This document shows positions 31,867-46,004 of a DNA stretch of 64,000 nt, piece by piece; the stretch's first letter is position 1, and each line of letters opens with the position of its first letter. The stretch comes from Patiria pectinifera (lineage: Eukaryota > Echinodermata > Asteroidea > Valvatida > Asterinidae): NCBI GenBank assembly GCA_029964075.1, contig CM057129.1:14809430-14873429 (forward strand), given 5' to 3'. Position numbers and translations under genes: made by a program. The notes under the pieces are model-generated. The model saw only the letters and a program-made list of their open reading frames with translations. It made no database searches and was not told where the DNA came from.

Positions 31867-34800
31867 AAATGTGACTGGATTAATTTCTTCCTGGGGACTC
31901 TTGAGGATTGCCTACTTTTAAAGGGGGATTCAGGGAGTTCATGTAAACAATAAAAGGGAAAAGACTGACAAATCAAATACTGGACAGCATGTAAGACACA
32001 CTATTAATAACATTGTGTTTCTTACAAAGCGCACTTATCCACCATTAACGGTGCTCAAGCTGCTATTTGTTCCTACTCGTTTGGCAAATGAAACAATCCA
32101 AAGAAAATTTTAAGTCCGAGTACATGTACTTGTACTTACACTTGTTGACATACGTAGTGTGACACTGCTATACTCACTATATGCTGCACACTGCTCAAAT
32201 AGGTTTGGCGGTGCATCAGGTAAAGTGTAAATCCACACTCAATACATCACATTTACATTGTATTTTGTACACAAACTAAACAGTCAGAATCCGGGACTAC
32301 ATGCCGGAAAAACTGTGCGTGTGCTTTGGACTCTTCCGGGTTCCAAAATTTGGCCCTATGTCTGTCTTTACCATTAGCTGATGGCTGATTCCGTAATTCA
32401 GTGAATTCACCAATCAGGCACACGTACACGCTTCCTTCCTGGAGCAACCGACCCTATCCACGCGAACCATGCTGGACAAGCTGTACATGTACCGGTAGGT
32501 AGGTCACCCACGAACACAGAGTGGAACACCAGTCACCCACAGGTAAACATTCTCTACAACACGTGGTCTCTAAATCATGGACCTTCCACAATGTGTGCAA
32601 GCTGAGACACTCGCGGGAGATTCAACACGTACATGTACATGACGTACGGTATAACTTGTATTTTCCCAATCAAAATTTCAACCAACATAACCAAATTTTT
32701 CATAATTTTAACCTTTACGCCAGACAGAATCAACTGGCAAGATTTGCAAGCCGTCAAGGTAAACTCAATTACCATACCATGCTTTAATACTACTATTTAT
32801 TTTACTAGTCATGCTAGTCATGCTAGTGTAGTATTTCCAGTTCACATTAAATAAAGATTGTTTTTAAATTTCCAGTTTACAGAATAATTATGGGGTTATC
32901 TGAATCCTATTTACAAAACATTTCAGATCAGCTAAACCACACTTGAAGTTAAAGGGATGCTTCACTAATTTATGTACTATGTACATGCAACTGTAGAGCT
33001 TCACTCACGCGACACACACCAGAGCCAACCATGACGTAGTACAAATCCAATGCACTTTACACAAGCATTACTTTAACTGCAGCATTCTAACCTTTCAATT
33101 ACTAACCTGCACTAATTATCATCATTGATTGGCTAAAATTGAACCATTTAAACACCATCACCCAGCCAACTCACCTTATTGCTTTTAAGAATATAGTCCC
33201 CCAGTAATATTCCAGTATAAATCCAAGGAAAACTACGGGATGTAAATGTTAAAATTCCATCAGTTACAGACGACCAAGGCACTGGTTCCATCCACTAGAC
33301 TACAAGCTTGGCTGTTTCGAAAGCAAACCTTTGGACAGCCAAGCCGTGTATACACAGCCCATTCACTCATCACATCTGTACACATCACCAACACAATTGG
33401 GCTGATCCATTGTGGACAGCAGGGATGTTGAACATTTTGCTTAAAGCAAATGCAACAGTTTATGGGCGGTCTTAAAACAGCAGGCACAGAAAACAGCACC
33501 CGAATGGCAGTCATAAACAGTATACCTTAAACAACATTTACAAACCTAAGTTATTGAAAACATACTAAAAAACACTACCATCATTTTGTCGAATAAATAC
33601 AATTCCTCCCCTTTTGGAGCACAGTCAGTCTCAATGGGCCAACTTGTAAGCTGATTATCATGCAAATTTTAACATAACAACACACAGGGTCATTCTGATC
33701 TCTTTACAGTTGGAAGCCATTGTGAGGCAAAGTCCATTTGAATTGGGGTTTGGGTGATTCAATGGGCGTTGCGTGCCAAGTTAGTGGCAAGGGTTGCAGA
33801 GGTGTTTAGGGGTGAGGTGCTGGCTCATGCTTGGCACGGGCGCCACGTTCTAAAGTTCAGCCGCTGGATTTTGAGATATTATAAAGGTTGCACTCTGTCG
33901 GTGATATAAAAACAAGGTGTGCAACAAGCATAGTGATGACTGTTTCTGACTTTCAACACTTTGAAGTAAACGTACAGTATGCAGACAAAATTGGGATGGA
34001 AACTTACAACTTCTACTAGTACTTACATGCATGTAGTCTATCCGTTGCCAAATGGTTAACACTTGTAACATTGATGGAATGAATGAGGTTATTTTTTCTT
34101 TCACAGTTAAAAAGTGAGTTTCACAACTTAACCTGAACTTCTGAGGAGACAGTACAAGTAGCATAGCAGTACAAGTACATAACTGAGAAATATGAAGCTA
34201 GGCATGAAATCAAGATTTAAATACATGTAAATAATATATAAATATGAATTACGTATGTTGAAAACGGGGGAAAATTGCTGTTTTTCCCCCGTTTTTTTTA
34301 TACAGAACATGTCATTTTCATTCCAAATAAGGGTAGTGAATTTGCCTCTGGATCAGTGAAACTAAAACTATCGTCTGGATGTGAACATATGTACAGGAGT
34401 AATATCCTGAATAACAAAAAAAGGGGGAGCAGCAATGAATTCCCACAAGGAAATACAGACAGATTCAATGCATATCACACATTTGGAACTTAAATTATAG
34501 TCACTGGTTCCTACAAAAATCTCCATTGACGTGTTTTCAAAAGTTTTCCCCTTAAAAAACCCCGGTGGTCATCATGTGTAACCTACCTATTGTTATGCAG
34601 CAACAATGGGTACATGCAAGTCAATGGTTATAAAACGGCTGTGCAATGCTCCAGTGAAGACAGGATAATTGTGCTTCCACATGTATCTTGCTGGTGAGGA
34701 CAGACAGGCCCTAGCCACAATAAATTGCATCAAGAACCTCTGCCAATGGTCCGCAGAGAGGTGTGGGCTGGTTACTTCTGCTTTTATTCTGTCCAAGCGA

Positions 34801-35403
34801 AAGTGACTTTGCCACAAAAAAAATAGCTAGTCCTGATAATACAAATCATGATATTGCAGTACACCAAGGCTACACGTATATCAGCACAAGTTATGCAATA
34901 TCCTTCCATACAGTGCACTGACTTTTACCTCACGACATTTTTAAAGTTACAGTGCGAAAACTTATCACTGGTCTACGTGCAGAATAACTTCTGGTAACAG
35001 ATTCCTGATACGAAACAAAAAATCACGAAATGAGTAGTAGTGCTACGTTGTGAACAATTTTGAAACCAGAGAACCAAGATTCTTCCTTCAATATTTCAAA
35101 GAATCATCCTCGAAACAAATTCAATGTATTTCCTGTTTAGCTGTTTAATTCTAAACCAAATAACCAGTTCCTTTTCATCAAATGATATGTATCTTTGGAA
35201 TCGAAACTTACTCTGCAGATAAGTAGCCAAGGGAAAACTTTAATATTTCTCATCCTTGAGTTTACATTGGACAACAGAGCTTTGAAAAATTGAGCTCCAC
35301 ATTTGGACAAATTTGGTCTCAGCATGTAACAACATTGAGGAATAAAATCAGGAACTAGTTTTTACAAGATGAATCTGGGCATGCGGTCACTGCACACTTA
35401 GGA

Positions 35404-35518
35404 GGCCCCCTTCAATGGAGAAACCATTGTGCTCATTACTGTACAAAGCAACTGCTCCGTGATGGATTACATGTATCTGAATAAAAGCTGGCTTAATGCT
35501 TCGCCATTGAAGGGGGCC
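35404..35518. mobile_element. Short MITE with 15 bp perfect inverted ends
   Basis: GGCCCCCTTCAATGG (35404-35418) is the exact reverse complement of CCATTGAAGGGGGCC (35504-35518). The 115 bp element has diverged relatives at about 63312-63455 (sharing GGAGAAAC-ATTG, CAAAGCAACT, GATGGATTA-like and ATCTGAATAA blocks) and a partial one at about 60190-60245 (CCATTGGAGGGGGGCC). Confidence 0.75.
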
Positions 35519-38500
35519 ATGGCCTGGATTGGTCTATATTGGTAGTAAGAACCTATGATCAGAAAGTGCCATTCTTACTATACCATTGGATCATCAAGTA
35601 GGAGGGTTGGCCTTTAAACAGCTGACCCAGACAAGGAGTAACTGATCGGCACTAATGTTTGCTGTGGATGAATCATTTATTGGGGGTCACTGACCAGAAG
35701 ATGAAGACAGGCAGTACCTTCCAGGCTTCTGAAATTGTATTGGCTCCTCCTTGCCATGACTATTCTACTTTCCGGTAGTCTGATTGGTCTCATTTTGCAA
35801 GTTGTGCATGTGTTAATATTTAAATTAGTTGATCATGAGTCAGAGGTCACAGGGACAATCATGATGTGCTGGCTGTTGACATAGATGTGGCCATGCACAC
35901 AAAAAAAAGGCAGACAAGGTCAAAAGTCATCCAAGTGAATACCAACAACAATGATATCTTGCATTTCTTGTGAAACCATTCAAGATTTCATTCACTGATC
36001 TCAATACAAATCTGGATAGCCCATCGGCTGTTAGAAGTGAAGTCACCGTCTGCCATATCACCACTCCAAGAACAATAGATCTGTAAAGAAAGACATCTAA
36101 TTTCTGTTTGAGAAAAAATGTTTCTTAGTTTATAAGCGACTCTATTTCTAAAATTATTTTGAACATTGGGAGTGGTTGAGGCTGGTTCCCTCCCCATTTT
36201 CGAATGGAGGGATCTGGAACCTGTGCGTAGCTTCGCTTTTTTGTACAGCTCAGAACGGCCAACGAGCTATCCAGATTTTTTTTTACGTAGAGATTGGTGA
36301 TTTTATTCCATTTTATGTTAAGTGTTTGTGTTGTATTACAATGGGCCACGTTGTTCTCTGACCTCATAATGACTCCCAACTTTTGTATTGCTCATAAGTA
36401 GTAAAACATGAAATGTGAGTAATCAGTTCTTGGTATAACTAGTTATTTGCTGGTCAAACAACACACAGTAAAACTTGGCTCGGCCTCTAGTCTTATCATG
36501 AACTTTTTTGTATACAGTGGCATTTCAATAACACAGATACCGGTATCTTATCAATGTGCACAAGGCATGGTTGGAAATTCCAGTTTAACATCTATCCTCC
36601 AGGGACGGTCAGACCAATTCAATTATCGCCATAGACAAACCCAGGATCCTAGTTGGCACATCCTGTCAGCACGGGCTGGCATCACAAGGCTATTTTGGCC
36701 AGCGAGTCAGGCTGGCTTTTGGGCGTGTTACTTGGGACATCATCTCCAAAAGGCTAAACAAGCAAGCTGTAAAGTCATCCCATCATGGGTGTGAGTGATG
36801 AATTTCCAAAGAATGATCACACATGAATGTATGACAGAAGCCATATGAATTTTGAAGTGTATTAAAGTAATCCTTTCCATGCTTTGAAGGGTACGGCAGC
36901 CCAACACCACAGTTTCAAAAACTGAATAGCTAATAAAACGTGAAAGGTAATAAAAATTCAACCCAAGAGAAATAAGAAAATCCAGTTTCTTGTCCAATCC
37001 TGATTTTGAAAGTGTTTCTTGTGTTAATGTATACAGTCAATCCCAGTATGGAACAAAATGTAATGTCCGTGACAGAGCCAATAACCATATGGGCAATTCC
37101 ACGGTTACTCACGTTACATTTTTGATGTACTTTTGAGTTTCCTTGGGCTGTAATAACCTTACTGAAAAGGTTTAATAACTGTTATCCCCATGGTAGATAG
37201 AGTAGACCTAGACCTACCTAAGCACCAAAGATGACATCCAGAAAAATGTGTTATGTATGATAAACAAGACGAACCATATCATGCTTAATGATTAAGAGAA
37301 ATGATCCAAAACTCCTAGTCTGTTATCTCCTTGACCGTTACTAGATGATGGATGTATAAGATTTGAAAATACATTTTTATTTTCATTCATTAAGCTCTTA
37401 AAGTACAAAACAATGTCTGATTTCCAATGTCCGTGATGCTGGAATTGCCCATACTCCAATCTTTGTGGATAGTAAATGATAAAAAAAAGTCTTTTTATAA
37501 ATCAATCAAAGTGATGAGTTTGAAAATTTTGTTTGCGTTGTTTTGATTTTTGTTTTTTTTGGGGGTAACCGTTCAGTTTCGTTTTGTTCCCCTCTCCACT
37601 CAAAATTACAGTCTTTAACTGTTTAACTTACCATGAAGATTTGTAGAAGGTACGCGATACATGTACAAACAGCCTGGACTTGGTGCCTCTTGATAACTGA
37701 GGACTGGGGTTGTTTTTTTTAACAAGAAAATACTGCTAGTATTCCTTTTAGGTGTTGATTTATATGCATTCACATTACAAATTAAAATGTTGTTGACTTC
37801 ACTGCTGTAACAACTTCCAACGATCTTGACAAAGTTTCTTTAAAGCTGTCACAAATCAAAGTCACATTATATCTTCATCATTTTATTATGTTTTTGTTTG
37901 TTGCCGCACACCATGAGAATCGCATCTTGGAGTTTAACTCGACCAGTAAAATTGAAAACCTAATGCAACAGTAGGGGGCCACTAATGGTGTATAGCCGGC
38001 ATCCAACATCACAAGGTGAACAGGTCAATACAGTCCATAAATAAATGCAATGCACTGACAGGGAAATGTAAAGTAAACTTTTTGTAAGTATCATGAAGTC
38101 TTTTCAGTGATGACTGTGTCTAGCCTTGCTCTGTACATGTGTGCATATTAAAATACAATTATCTACTACAGTACCCATGTACATGTACATGTACGTACCC
38201 CAAGCTCCAGAGTGCTGTGAATTTGTTCCAAAACTAATTGTTGAGAATGTATTTGAAGTACTGTTTTAGTGGGGTTTGTTGGGGTTTATTTTATAACACT
38301 TGTATGGTTTCTCTGCTTAGCATGATAACATTTAAGCAATACACAGTGTCTTTTCCCTTTAAAAAATCTGCTTATATTTTCATGAAAGTCAAACATTTCA
38401 CAGACACTGTCATCAGCAATTTCACAACATGTTTGTTAGGAAAGATAAAGTTCAAAGATTTAATATAAATCACAAACAAATTAACTACTTTAAAAAAAAA

Positions 38501-41500
38501 TCCATCACCTTCCCCATCCCCATCCCCACAAAATACAAAAACAAATTCTCCCACCAAATTTTAAAAAAATCTGCCCCCCAAAAAAAAACCCACCAAAATG
38601 GGACCAAAATCAATTTTTCTGTAAAATTATGACTAGACACGTGAGGATACAAATACTGACTTAGTCGCAACGCAACATTTCAGAATTTTTCTCATTTCAT
38701 ACAAAGAACTCTATACCAAAGGTCAGATGATCAAACTTCTAATAAAAGTGAAACATAAAAAAAATGTACGGGTATTGCAACACTCCTCAGGATAAGCAGA
38801 GAATAATGAAAGAAGACCTTTATATTTCAGAGAACCACCATGTTTTGGTACCGGAAATTAACGCAAGCGGATCCCAGCATGATGCTGTGCCCCGCAGAAC
38901 AGACTGTTAGCAGGTGGTACTTAACACCTCTGCAAATGGAGATAATAATGTCCTCAATGATCAGGTATCGGGGAATGTGCGAACATAATCCATTTCTTGG
39001 AACCAGACAAAATGAAAACCACTACGAATGTGACTTCTGTTGAAACAGAAAGAAAATGATTTCATTTTTAGACCAAAATCAGGCCATGCTGGGAGTGTGA
39101 TGGTGCTATTTTTTTCATTCCTAGAATATACAACTTCACTCAAATTACTTCAAAAGAGAAGTAAAGTGGATGTGGGCTAACTCAATTTCATTCGATTTGG
39201 TCCAATTTCTGAAACAATGTGTTTCCTGCTGGGAGTATATTTTAATATTTCCTTTCAATTTCACTGAAATGTTTTTTGAAAATCCCCATGAATTTTATAC
39301 CCCACCCATGACTAATTTCTGTAATCACTAAAAAAATTATGTCAACTACTCACTTCTCGTTTCTAAATAAAGACAGCACTTTGATGAATTGTCCTCAAAA
39401 TAACTGTGGTATTACCAAATACATACGCTTGTCTAGTGTCTACAACCATTCAAAGCTTTTTGTTTGTCAATTGTTGACATTTTTCTTCTTGAATACCAGT
39501 GCTATCTTGCTGAACTTGTGTTTAGAAAGAAAAAGAAAAACAAAGCTAACATCGAAGGTGTTTTTCCAGTGAAAATCCTCACTGCAAACCCTATGGTATG
39601 ACTGACAAATCTTAGTGTCAACACTCAAAATTTGTGTGCACATTCCATGTGGCCCACCCTATTTCCTAATGGATTGGTCCATGCTGTGTGCACACACTAT
39701 TTTGGGGCATACCATTATTGCAATGTAACGGGTGTAATTTAATGCAACGTCACCCTGATGAGTCACAGGATTTTCAGTGGTGATTCAGGTATTATAATAA
39801 TAAGGGATTTAAATTGGCCTTTGTTCCTAGCATCCTGTATGTTTGGAATCCCCACAGAAGGCTTTCCTGTCCAATTACTAAATACCCAGGAATGCCGTAG
39901 ATCATTTTTCATAAAGGGTTTGGTCGGACTGTGTGTAGGAGGGGTTGCCGTTGACTCAGAACACTAATTCTATTTAAACTTTGGGAGGGAATGATACAGT
40001 TCTGATGGGGAAAAAAATAGTAATGCTTTTTTTAAAGTAACATTTGCACATGTTTTATCATTGTTTATACTCCAAAGGTTATATCTATAGACAGATTCAC
40101 TTTTAAACTCACCCCCAACAAAATTATGAATTGTATTATGGGCAAAAACTGTTTAATTCCAGGATCAATTTAGTTTCAAATCCTATATATACCGGTAGTG
40201 TACTCAATTTGAGTTTGAATCTTGTTATTTTGGTATCAAACTTCCTATTTCATTTCCCACACTATTTTTGAGTCTTTTCTGAAGTGTAATTTTTCAAGCA
40301 ATAAAAAAAGGTATAGGCCTACATTGTATTCACTTTTGAATGAGAAACTGACAGAAAGAAAAAAAAGGCCTATGTTTAGTTATTGAATCATTATTTTACA
40401 AATTTGTAATAACTTGCGGCTGGTTCCTGCCCCACAATTGATAATGTACAGACCGGGAGCCAGTCTGCTCACAATGCAGATCTTTCTGTCACCAAAATAT
40501 CTGCAACGGTGAAAAAAACCGTACCGCTGAAGCAGTGGTGTGATGAACTGGTAAAATCTGAATGGTACGCCGGGCCACCCGGGGCCCCGGGCCTAACGTT
40601 TTGTCTAAGTTGCTACAAATTTACTTTAGTGAGTGATCATTACTTAACTTGTTATGCTTTAATTGGAAATTAGGAGTCACATCCTTTTAACTCATTCTTC
40701 CTTCAAGCAAAATTATAAAGTGAAAATTCCCTTTACAACTTTCCTTTTTTTCAGTAAGTGGTTACGTAACATGTTCATTATATAATTGGACATTCAGAGT
40801 CACATCCTTATCAATCTTCCTTCAACAGGCAAAAATTAAAACCAAAATCCCCTTGATAAACCTGGATGTAGTGAGGGGTGCAGACCAGTAAATCGGTCCG
40901 AAATTGCCTGCGCCGGCCAAATCACGATTTGCATGCCCTCAAAATCTTCGGTATTTGAGCATGCTGTGGGCCATGAACTTGAGGGTTTGTAAAAAATATG
41001 GGTGGAAACCGTGCACAGGACTTGGAGCTTGCAGTTCTATGTAATTTTGATGTAATTTGGACCCTTAAAGCGCTCTACTTTGCAATGGAGTGTAGGCATC
41101 GTTTTTCAAAATGGCGATGGGCTTCAGGACTATTTTCAGGGGTGATCATCTTCAGATGGAAATTTCTCCTAAAAGTCATCAGTTGACCCCCCGAAAATTG
41201 AAAAGAAAATGAAAGATGATGAAATAAGCTTTAATTTGATGTGTGTCTCGAACACCTTGCAGAGTTGTGAGTATTTTTCCCGAATTTTTGAAGTGGGAGC
41301 ATTTACCATTGGGGTCAATGGAAGATTATTTACTGGTCTGCTACCTGAGACAATTGTGCCCAATTAATGGAAACTCCTCTTTCACCCATGAATATAATCC
41401 ATTCAGGAAAAGGGCAATCTGTGCATATCCCTTCCCATGGGCCAATTGGCTTATAGGCTTTGGTAATAAGATGATCTCAATGGGCAGACAGTGGATACCG

Positions 41501-41607
41501 CTGATTGATGGGCTCTAGGATGGCACAGAAATTGGGTGATAGTGTGAGGTAATAATCACCTGAGGTGAATAATATGTCAGCTGCAGGGGAGAAAAGGCGG
41601 CACCAAA

Positions 41608-41690
41608 ATGGATTGGGTTGTGATTGGGGGGAGGGGGGGTTTAAGGGGGAGGGCAGCATTGGGGATTGAAGGGATTATGGGATTGAAGGA
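41608..41690. promoter_or_regulatory. GGATTG/GGATTA-rich block
   Basis: Contains GGATTG at 41610-41615, 41663-41668 and 41680-41685, plus GGATTA at 41672-41677, in a purine-rich stretch. GGATTA is a K50 homeodomain core. This may be a regulatory module or only a low-complexity run. Confidence 0.25.
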
Positions 41691-42179
41691 GGTAACGGTG
41701 TTCAAAACCACCTCTCAGACTTTCGTTTCATCTCTGGCGTAAGAATCATGCAGAGTTTCTTCAAATCTTGGTCTCATTTTATTACATCACACATCACTAC
41801 ATGATGTCTCTGAAGCTGAACCTGGACCAATAGCAAGCCAGAGTCCCCAAAACTTAAGAGCCATGGACCTTCTGAAGCTTAAAGCGGGAGATAAAACTGA
41901 AGATTTGCAATAAACCTCAGCGCAGGATGGAGGAGAGGTGATGACAAGAAGCGGGATGATGAACTGGGCACATAATTGATGGCAAGGAGGTGTTGTTCTG
42001 TAATACCATCCTCTTTGCTGAAATGAACACAGAATTTGACAGATGCCAGTAACATTTTGCTCACTTTTCAACTGTTAAGCCTGGCTAATTGCTTAATCTC
42101 TTGCTTTCATAATCTTGGGTTTCTTGACCCACATTCTTTTCCCAAAATTCTTTCATCACCCCCCAGCTCTCTAATAGCA

Positions 42180-43010
42180 AACATTTATACCGCGCTTAAT
42201 ACTACGTTTCTAAGTGCTATATGATACTGTTGTCCTTGTAGACTATTAGGTGAAACAAGGACAACCGCACCAAATACAAAGAACAGAATTACAGGTAGAA
42301 AACACTAACTAACTGACATGGAGTGTACAAACATAAAGTTGCCAAAATACAAAGGATACTAACAGAAAACAACATACATTTTGTGTGGACCAAGCCGCAG
42401 ATTTGGTTAAGACATATTACAGAGATGAGTTTTTAACATAGATTTAAATGTTTCTAAGGACGAGGCATTTTGAAATTTAGGAGGGAGACTGTTCCATAAT
42501 TTGGGAGCGGCGACGGAGAGAGCTCTGTCACCATAGCGTGTTTTCACTCGAGGACCAGGCATAAGTTGAAGATGAGAGGTTGATGGAACTTTGGGTTTAA
42601 TTAGTCCTGAGATATAAGTTGGACACTGACCATTACGAGTTTTGAAAGTAAGCAGAAGAATTTTAAACTGTATGCGTTGAATAATTGGAAGCCAGTGGAG
42701 ATGACGAAGAATTGGGGTGATATGTTCATGACGCCGTGATCGTGTAACAAGGCGTGCTGCAGTATTTTGGATACGCTGAAGAGGCACAAGATGGGAGGAA
42801 GGCAGGTTAATAAGGAGGCTGTTGCAGTAATCTAAATGGGAAGTGACCAAAGCATGAATAAGACGTTCAGTAGAGGATTTGTCCAAAAATTTCCTTATTT
42901 TCCCTATTTTATGAATGCCAAAAGATGCAGACTCTCTGAAACTTTGGGTAAGCCTACCCTTTGGGTTAACGCTGTATCTTCCCAATTTGAAAAGAACATT
43001 CGGAATATGT
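42180..43010 (-). mobile_element. 5'-truncated CR1/L2-like LINE
   Basis: The minus strand carries the C-terminal part of a reverse transcriptase ORF (42407-42985) followed by a 3' tail. The tail reads CACTTAGAAACG...TTAAGCGCGGTATAAAT, which resembles the conserved 3' end of CR1/L2-type LINEs. Everything 5' of the last part of the ORF (endonuclease and catalytic RT motifs) is missing, the usual outcome of incomplete target-primed reverse transcription. Confidence 0.8.
42407..42985 (-). pseudogene. Reverse transcriptase C-terminal fragment (non-LTR retrotransposon)
   Basis: About 192 codons ending in a normal stop, with no catalytic YxDD region because the 5' part is absent. Typical post-catalytic motifs are present in order: KIRKFL, LVTSHLDYCNSLL, LQRIQNTAARLV, ITPILRHLHWLPI, FKILLLTFK, YGDRALSVAAPKLWNSLP and SLETFKSMLKTHL. 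These match CR1/L2/Jockey-group elements. The first codon is TTG and is not a real start. The long open frame suggests a fairly recent insertion. Confidence 0.88.
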
Positions 43011-44671
43011 CTTAGACCGCATGTGAGTACTCGACATTTTATATTTTACCCAATCTCGTAACAGTTACACGTAAATTTCACAATTTTCATGCTCTGAGTT
43101 ATTCTTCATTGTTTTTTTTTGTACATGAGAAAGGTCAACTTTCACAGCTGAATTCACAGGGTGGATTTATCAGATTCGCTCACACGTTTGGTTAACCTTT
43201 GAACGACAAGCAGCCTTAATAAAGTTCACAATTTTATTTGCATTTTTACACATGGTTAGTCAAGTGTGATGACAAACTTCAACAATACCATAAAAGGAAA
43301 TCGATGAATTGCAGTTTTACTTTCCAATCGAGTATTTTTGTTAGCGACTTAATATAAAATTTTGCTTCATTTCACTTCTATTATACACAGGTGTTTCAAC
43401 AAATTGCCGATTGCAACAGACCATAGTTTGCCGGCCGTTGGAAGTAATTGTTTGCCTTCTTAAATACAGCTAGTTTTGGGGGCACAAAAGAAAAGAAGAG
43501 ATTCCTGCACTGTCATGCCTCAAGTTGAGTTTCAACAACAGAAATCCAAAAATGCAATAGCAACAGTTGAAGACTGTCATGAAAATACCAGCTGACATTA
43601 AGTTAAGCCTGACATTGGTCCTTTCCACATCTGCTTTCAACTTGAATTGTATGTTTTATTAAGGGAAACTGTGATCTTGTTTCATGTGCAAATTATGGGG
43701 TGCAGGCCCAAAGTATGCACAAGGAACTGTTATATAATAAACAATTGTGTGTAAAGTAATTGCTGAATTTCATGAAGTTTCAAGTCAACAATTTATTAAA
43801 AGTGATGCACACCTACATTTGCAGTATCCACCTGATATTTTTGCAAAAGGACACGACCAATTTTGGGACAAGATCCAATTAAACAACAGAACCAATTGCA
43901 AAACAGGAGCCTGGAAATTATCCAGTCAGCATGAATGTCTTAACTGCCATGAATTTACTTGTAAAAGATGTTTGTTTAGAGTTGCACCTGAACAATTGTA
44001 CTTAAACTCACATGCAAGCATAACGAGAAGTCAACCAACAGTTTGCAATTTATTTTGGGCTAACAGATGGACCAAGATGGTATGGTATTCCAGAGGACAT
44101 TTCTTATGTTTTGTAAGGGACAGCATCTCTTACATGTATAATGTCCCGAGGCAAGTTAAGGTTTGATAAATGTCTGCACTTCCCCAGGGTCTTCAAATTT
44201 TGCAAAAAAATAGCCGCCATGCCCAATCAAAAGAACTACTCCAGAAAACGTAAAAAAAAACCATACAAGGTTTGTGAACGTGTTCACCACAATCACACTT
44301 CATTTCATCACTGTGAACTTACTTAACCAGTGTACCAAATGTATTGATACCATTCATCCAATCTGTGGCACTAAAAAGTTCACTAAGTTCATGGTAAATC
44401 CAAACTGCAAAAAGTGTGCTTCAAAAGCTGTCCTGGTACCAAACAGAATCTTTTTCCAGAACCACTTCACGCAAGGCGGATCCCATCGGTTGCAAATAAT
44501 GTGCACCCCAAAAGTTTTTGAAAACCTGGTTGTATGCAGACATTATGTTACTACACAATAGTGAGGATACAATGAGTGGAGGACAAATAAACTGAACACA
44601 ACAGATCCTGGTAGTATCTGGGGCTTTTACCAACAGTCAGTTCCTTTTTAAAATATACAATATTTGTGATT

Positions 44672-44858
44672 GGAAACTGGGCCCTTTCCGGGTTCAAAAA
44701 TAATCGAGAAAAGCTTGTTCGAAAATGATTTCCAACTACATCTCGTGCTATAGCGTAATCCCAAACTGGAGATTGGGCCCTTTCCGGGTTCAAAAATAAT
44801 CAAAAAAAGCTTGTTCGAAAATGATTTCCAACTACATCTCGTGCTATAGCGTAATCCC
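44672..44858. repeat. Tandem duplication, 96 bp period
   Basis: Copies at about 44672-44762 and 44768-44858 share GGGCCCTTTCCGGGTTCAAA, AGCTTGTTCGAAAATGATTT and ATCTCGTGCTATAGCGTAAT, with only a few differences. They account for two minus-strand ORFs with internal repeats here. Confidence 0.9.
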
Positions 44859-44880
44859 GCAAACAAAATTAGCAACAAGT

Positions 44881-45044
44881 TTTGCTGTGGTGCCATGCTC
44901 GCATGCATGTCGCTTGCATTCTTAAAGACGAGGCGACATGCATTTTGGTTACCCTATTGGTCGAAGGAGCCCAGAGTGCTCATGCACTGGCTCAGCACTA
45001 CTCGCACGAGCCTGGTGCCACTGCAGAAAATGGCTGCTGCCAAA
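44881..45044. mobile_element. Dispersed inverted-repeat element, copy 2
   Basis: Partner of 14252-14415, roughly 80% similar by eye. The inverted ends seen in copy 1 are degraded. It follows a 96 bp tandem duplication directly. Confidence 0.75.
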
Positions 45045-45842
45045 TTATTCTATACTTGATTATATTTTCAATGAGAAAACATATAGTCCACCGAACAAAA
45101 AAAGTGTCCTTCCCAAGCTGCACATTTCACGAACTGCAGTACTGTACTTTTGTTTTAATATTTTATCCCCACGTTGATTGACCAGAGTGCAGAAATCCTG
45201 CATGCTCACTTCACAACTGGAAGTTGTCCAAAACTCTCAACCAGTGTATTGTGGACGAACAATTTGGTAACGATTGTCAAATTGCACCAAATATTACACC
45301 GTTTGATGTGTTTTCTGACAATCTCATAAACATTGAGGTATTCAGGACATTTTGCTCACAATACAGGAAAATGCTCCAAAACCAATTTTTACCAGACATC
45401 TGAACTTTCAGGATCTAGGGCTCTGCTTTTGACAGTGATTCACAAACAAACTGCATGTACCGTAAACCATTCGTCAGATTTCATCTGAAATAGTGACCTG
45501 AACTTTACTGTGAAAAATATCACAAAAGGAGCTGCATTTTTTGTTCCCCACACGTTTTGAAGGCAGCAGGCATTATTCTTAAAAAATAGTGTGATGCTTC
45601 CTCATTCATCATAACTACGATGAAGAAAACTGTATGAGCTGAAAACAGTATCACTCTTATCTAGAATATAATTCCAGCATCCCTCTAAGTAATCTCAATG
45701 GCTCTACAGATAGAGCTACATTGTACATGTGATCTACTTCCAAGAATTGTTTAAACTGAGAGCACATTAATCTGCTTATAGTTCTCAGGTTTCATCATAA
45801 AGTTTTAGAAGCCATGTTAATAACTCTACCAAGCTTAAATCC

Positions 45843-45980
45843 AACAGAGAATTTAGGAATAAAACAAGGAGACTCCAAACCACACTTTCTACAGTATTTT
45901 TCAATTTGTAATGGCATTCATGAGAAGTTAAAAAAAAACGAGGAAATCAGCGGATCCGAGGAATTGCAAGCCTGTAAATC
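45843..45980. repeat. Dispersed repeat, copy 1
   Basis: Aligns with 52213-52353 through GAGAATTTAG, ACTCCAAACCACAC, TTTCAATTTGTAATGG/TTTTAATTTGTAATGG and GAAATC-GCGGATC-GAGGAA. No coding potential recognised. A hAT-like element sits immediately downstream at 46005. Confidence 0.75.
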
Positions 45981-46004
45981 ACTTGTAAGCTTCATGCAAG
46001 TGAC

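Larger units (their letters stand above)
22762..42180. other. Long non-coding stretch upstream of the first coding exon
   Basis: No protein-coding exon was recognised on either strand in about 19 kb. It is either 5' flank or introns around untranslated first exons of the semaphorin gene. Contents I can name are a homeodomain-motif cluster (24888-25186), a short palindromic element (35404-35518), a 14 bp direct duplication (31838-31866), a GGATTG/GGATTA-rich block (41608-41690) and scattered GTACATGTAC palindromes. Some segments (29700-29940, 35560-35900, 36590-36790) are less AT-rich than average and could be regulatory, but that is a guess. Confidence 0.45.

Noticed and set aside
43747..44166. 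139-codon plus-strand ORF with many Cys and His residues
   Set aside because: Cysteine spacing fits no zinc-finger or other family I know, composition is like the flanking AT-rich DNA, and there is no splice or start context.
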